This document shows positions 59,939 through 64,000 of a stretch of 64,000 bases of DNA, piece by piece (within the stretch, counting starts at the first letter, position 1; every line of letters begins with the position of its first letter). The position numbers were made by a program, and so were the translations under genes. This DNA is from Membranipora membranacea (lineage: Eukaryota; Bryozoa; Gymnolaemata; Cheilostomatida; Membraniporidae), in NCBI GenBank assembly GCA_914767715.1, contig OU612067.1:15567001-15631000 (forward strand). The letters run 5' to 3'. Below the pieces are notes generated by a model that was not told the DNA's origin, searched no databases, and was given only the letters and a program-made list of their open reading frames with translations.

Positions 59939-61896
59939 TGTAAATTGTGTGGTGATAAAATGTCTGAATGCTGAGGTGAATTCTGAAGCTGAAGAGTGGT
60001 AAGCTGTGAATACTTTCAGACAATGACTACTTTGGTTTTTTCTGTGGGCGAGCGCTTTGTTGTTTCTAATCTACTGTGAGAGCGATGATAAAATAAGTCA
60101 TAGGTCCCTGCCTGTTGACTTGAGGCTGGTCAGTGATGAATCTTTTTATGAACTGACTATTTTTGACAACTCACAATGCATTTAAAGGAGGGAAGTAACA
60201 ATGCTAAATAAACACCCTTGATTGCCCTATTTACATCAGGGGCGTAGCTGCTCAAACTGGCTTTACCCTCAGTTGGAACTTCATGGGACTTTTGGAAGCC
60301 AATTTTCGGCGTTTGTGTGGATGGATGTTATCAAATAAAAGGTGCGGTCCTTCACTGCATTAATGAAGATTGCGCAAAGTGATTAGGAACTCCTAAATAA
60401 CCCCTTTATGGTTTCTAACCCATAGTTCCCTCCACCCCTTTTAATATTTTGGTTTTACACTTGACTGTTGTGGGGAAGTTTGTCTTTATAACAATTTAGA
60501 ACTGCTAATAATTCACTGCTTTTTCAATCATAACATAACAATGGTTTGTAAACCAGATTACTGGCTGTACTATGTAACCAGAAATAGTCACATTATAGAA
60601 AAAAAAAACAGAATATGGTATCATAATTATCTCCATGTATATTTTAGTAAAATCATCATTCGTAGCCCGTCTGTGATCTCATTGGTCACATTTAGTTCCA
60701 GGCTGCTGATTGCAAAGTGTTATTAATTTCACTGGTATAATTCCTTGTAATTAATATTATGTTTATCTATGATAAGGAAATAGCAGAGGTGATGATGTAG
60801 GATTTCTGTGAGTCAGACTCTATAGGCCTAGCAAACAGGCAATTAGATGAATAGATGGATTTCTTCAGTCAAGAATAAAAATTTCTCGATAAAAGTCTTG
60901 GTGCTGTGCTAAAATATTCAGTATTTGATAAAAGGTCTTAAAATATGGTAGTCTCTATAAAAATCATTTAAATGAATATCTCTAGTGTGGGCTTGCTAGC
61001 TTTTTTTGGTGATTCTTTGGGGTTTTGTATCTTACAGTTGCCTCTGTAAAACAACGTCACAGATTTCTCATGGTTGAAATGACTAATCTTGATGGAATAA
61101 TTCACTTTTTGGGATTAGACTGTTTATTTATATGGCTTGTCTGTTTTCTGATAGACCCAAAAACCTTGCTGGTATATTTTAATAATAATAATTATATTAA
61201 AAAAGAAATGATAATTATGACATCGCTAGTTGAAAATGACTTGGTGCAGGCAAAGGAAGTGTTTTGTGGTGGCAACTAGGTTTCCGAGTTATGAGTAGTG
61301 CCGCTTTTCTAACTCGAACGGCCGCCAGATGCCATATGCGGTTGCATAAAACACATCAAGGCCGGGTTCGTAACGGAGGAGGATTGGTTGTAGACACTTG
61401 GTTATTAGCTGATTACAGCAAATATTACAGCTCCAAGCCCATCCAGATGGGCAATGGCAGCCAACAGTTGCCAAATGGCCATCTAGATGAGTTTGTGACA
61501 TTCACCACTTCTTTATTGATACAAAGGTGAAACGGATGGCCAGTTAGCACTGCAGGGTTGGTATTTGTCTTATGCAAATGGCCCTTACACAGAGATGTGT
61601 GACGGGTGGCCATTTACTTTACCACGTTTTTTTCCATTTGCCTGCTTTCAGAGTTGCTCCCCCTTTGCTGTTCCAGTGAAAGGGGAGAATCTAGAATGCA
61701 GGCAAACTAGATCAAACTTGTTCTACCATTTACCGGACAAATTTTCTAACGCAACAGCATTCACTGTCCGAAAGTGAAATATGCTGGATAAAGTCACGTA
61801 ACGTCTAAGATTATGCAATGGACCTCACTGCATCCACCAGTCTGCTTTCAGCAGAGGTGTTGAAGTCGATAATGTGGCAAAGCGCTTGCGGGGCTG
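59939..61896. other. Upstream flank of CUB gene copy 2, no gene
   Basis: Counterpart of 21331-23256 with small indels. It contains a second copy of MITE M1 at 61632-61724. Confidence 0.5.
61632..61724. mobile_element. Foldback MITE (family M1), copy at 61.6 kb
   Basis: Counterpart of 23001-23090; arms CCATTTGCCTGCTTTCAGAG then TTGCTCCCCCTTT against the complement of AAAGGGGAGAATCTAGAATG then CAGGCAAAC. Confidence 0.65.
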
Positions 61897-62150
61897 ATAT
61901 CTCGCCTATCTGTTTTTACTTATTTGAAAACCATATAAAAGAGCAGATAAAAAAGAAAGGAATACTGTTTGTTCTCAGTAATATTTCCCTGAGTATCAGA
62001 GAAGAAGAGTTGTCCTGCCTTGACAAGCTTTTTGGTAGAGGGGGAATGCTCCATTTACCATCCTCTATGGTCAGGCTAGGACAGTCTATACAGAGATTAA
62101 TCAACTAAGGTTAAGGAATTATCTACACATGGAGAATGAACAAGCATTAA
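61897..62150 (+). other. Copy-2-only segment with a short protein-like open frame
   Basis: About 250 bp between GCGCTTGCgGGGCTG and AACCTAACAAATGATTG, missing from copy 1 near 23256. It holds an open frame to 62108 with protein-like composition (NHIKEQIKKKGILFVLSNIS, then REEELSCLDKLFGRGGMLHL, stop after QRLIN). The start is not defined and I do not recognise it. It may be an exon lost from copy 1 or part of a transposon. Confidence 0.4.
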
Positions 62151-62372
62151 GAGAAAACCTAACAAATGATTGATTGATTTGATTGGTTAACTGCTGTATC
62201 CTCTATCAGGAAGGGGGAGGTACCTGTTGTACCTTGTCGTCTGACTTATAGTTGCAGTCAGTGTGACTGCATTAGCTGAGCACATCCGCTGGAGTGGAGC
62301 CTCTGAGCATATATCTGTGGATATCAATATCATACAAGTCCAACATAAAAAGGTAGGTGGGACAGCAAACAG

Positions 62373-62817
62373 TGCCCAGCGGGCAAATAGTTGTCTAAAC
62401 TGAGTTGGAAAGAGGTTACCGGAAGAGGCTGAACACTGTTGCCAATAGTATGCCATATGGACCGGTGGAAGAGGTTGCCAAAAAGGGATTTTTTGCAACC
62501 TCTTCAAGAAGTTAAATAGAGGTTTTATATCCTTCTCAGGGAAGGATATATCAGGGATATTATTAACTGTCTCTATCCAATTTCGATATTAAGATTATAT
62601 AGTTAATATATTTGTTACATTTATTAATTTTCTAAAATTACCCAGAATGCCTGTGGGAGAGGGAGTAAGCAGTACTGGCTGAGTGGGGTCTGTAGAGTGC
62701 TTCTGCCTTGCTAAAGGCAATTAGCATTTGGTATTTAGATACCTAGCAAGAATAATTAATTCATAATTAAACAAATGTATCATTTCCTGACCACCACTTG
62801 TTGTGTTGCGTATTAAG
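62373..62817 (+). mobile_element. Candidate LTR followed by a tRNA-Leu-type primer site
   Basis: The segment begins TGCCCAGCGGGC exactly where the large duplication ends. About 445 bp later comes TGGTGTCAGAAGC (62818-62830), which matches the primer-binding site complementary to the 3' end of eukaryotic tRNA-Leu used by many Gypsy-type elements. The LTR lacks a clear CA end, no gag-pol follows, and no second LTR is in the window, so it is a partial or solo element at best. Confidence 0.4.
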
Positions 62818-62830
62818 TGGTGTCAGAAGC

Positions 62831-63200
62831 AATTGATTCAATCAATGGCCACGTCGTGTTTGCCTATTTCAAATTTCTTGGATGTGATACTGGTTCACAG
62901 GAATTAAATGAGGATGCTCATGTCTTATTTGATTACTTGGTGTCTGGATGTAAAGCATTCTCAAAAACAAGCACTTCGCTAGGGGAGACAAATGCTACAT
63001 TGGTCTGCAAATTACATCGACCTAACCGTGACAACCATTTTTACACTCAGCCTAGACCTCTAGGATTGGTACTGAAGTAAATTTGTACCATCGAAACCCA
63101 GGGCTCTCAACCTGGGAGGATTCGAAACCTGAGTTTTGATATAAGCATGTCACATAGTGGTATTTTAAGGTGTAAAACGCCCTGAGCATAAACAGCTAAG
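62831..63200. other. Unassigned sequence after the candidate LTR
   Basis: Open for about 87 codons to 63080 (GHVVFAYFKFLGCDTGSQEL...), with no recognisable motif. Confidence 0.3.
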
Positions 63201-63212
63201 GGTACGCCTGAG

Positions 63213-63509
63213 ATGGCACCAAAATATTGTCGGGTGAAACCCCTGAGATTTGAAGATTATGTGCAAAGAATAGCTGGCAAAGCAAGTCAAAGAATGTATG
63301 TTGTTAAAAAAATGTTGCATCTAAGTTCAAAGCCATTAGCTTTCATGATGTTCAAAAGTTTTGTAGTTTCCCTCTTGATGTACTGTCTGCCTGTTTTGCA
63401 CATGGGCATATGTACCATAGACAAGAAATTACTAAGGAAAGTTTTTAATGTTGCCAAGAATTTGAGGCTTGACGTAGGCGACTTCGATATTATTGTGCTG
63501 TTTTGCTGA
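63213..63509 (+). pseudogene. LINE ORF2 fragment (thumb/connection region)
   Basis: About 98 codons: YVQRIAGKASQRMYVVKKML, then KSFVVSLLMYCLPVLHMGIC, then KKLLRKVFNVAKNL. This is the segment downstream of the RT core in CR1/L2/Jockey-like ORF2 proteins. It is truncated on both sides. Confidence 0.65.
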
Positions 63510-64000
63510 TGAGCATCACATCATACAAAATTTTCTAGAGCGATGACCTCAATTGCAAGTTCCATACTCTAGCAACAACCTCCTTTATTGACAAAGTATA
63601 TGCATCCTTTTACCGCAACATTTCATGTTTGTGATAGCAAGTAAATCAATAAAAACCTAGAGCATTTCTTGTAAACATAAAATCGTAAACAATTTTAGAT
63701 TTGATCCAGATTGAACCAATTCATATGGATTAACCATGGCCGTCGCCACAGGCTAAAATGTATCCCCATGATGATAGTGATGATGATGTTTGTAGAAATA
63801 TTGATTTAAAGGCTGACGAATCGAGGCGCCAGGGTAGAAAGGCATAATTAATGTAATGTGATGCTATTGAAATCATTGCCTGGATTTATCCGGTTCACCT
63901 GCAAAATCACTTTTTTAACATGTCTAAACTTCTATTTAGACATAATAATCTATTTCAGAAATCACTGGGATTGGCAGTTCAATAAGAGCATAGCTTATCA
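63510..64000. other. No feature seen
   Basis: AT-rich DNA with no coding, repeat or RNA signal that I can support. Confidence 0.4.

Larger units (their letters stand above)
46889..62372. repeat. Large segmental duplication, copy 2
   Basis: Collinear partner of 7895-23502. It starts inside NAGLU intron 13 and ends at GACAGCAAACAG, where a different sequence begins with TGCCCAGCGGGC. Most of the length aligns with only scattered substitutions; the indels are listed under copy 1. Confidence 0.95.

Noticed and set aside
62187-62507. 106-codon minus-strand ORF
   Set aside because: Spans the duplication border and has no motif; the matching part in copy 1 is not conserved as coding.

Overview
The window is AT-rich animal DNA, most likely from a marine invertebrate; I cannot name the species. 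The evidence is spliced genes with GT..AG introns, metazoan protein families (a NAGLU-type lysosomal glycosidase, a CUB/mucin-like membrane protein, a RING/coiled-coil/beta-propeller protein), several non-LTR retrotransposon lineages, a hAT-type DNA transposon, tRNA-derived SINEs and foldback MITEs. Nothing looks prokaryotic. Most open frames that begin with ATG here are chance or lie inside repeats; the genes were found by joining exons whose reading phases agree.

Layout. 1-2947 (minus): 5' part of an apparently intact non-LTR retrotransposon (ORF1 plus the start of ORF2). 2948-5925: last three exons of an unrecognised gene X. 5926-7894: filler with a G-rich T/G repeat, bounded by ~150-bp direct repeats. 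7895-23502: last two NAGLU exons (+), then a five-exon CUB/Thr-rich/transmembrane gene (-) whose first intron holds a 6.7-kb hAT-type element. 23980-26547 (+): RING remnant, coiled coil and beta-propeller gene. 26951-33521: second copy of gene X, its middle exon split by a 3.6-kb insertion that carries two minisatellites. 33522-35420: repeats. 35421-47609 (+): NAGLU locus, 15 recognisable exons, with LINE fragments in its first intron and MITEs in later introns. 46889-62372: second copy of the 7895-23502 block, including the CUB gene and the same hAT insertion. 62373-64000: LTR-like and LINE fragments.

The order is gene X, NAGLU 3' end, CUB gene, RING/propeller gene, then gene X', NAGLU, CUB gene'. 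This reads as one tandem duplication of a gene X-NAGLU-CUB unit. Unit 1 lost all but the last two NAGLU exons. Unit 2 keeps most NAGLU exons, but these carry two in-frame stops and a one-base frameshift and lack the exons for the catalytic centre, so no working NAGLU is visible. The two CUB genes are both open through all exons and differ mainly by 161 codons in the Thr-rich array. Uncollapsed haplotypes or base-call errors could explain part of this and need to be excluded.
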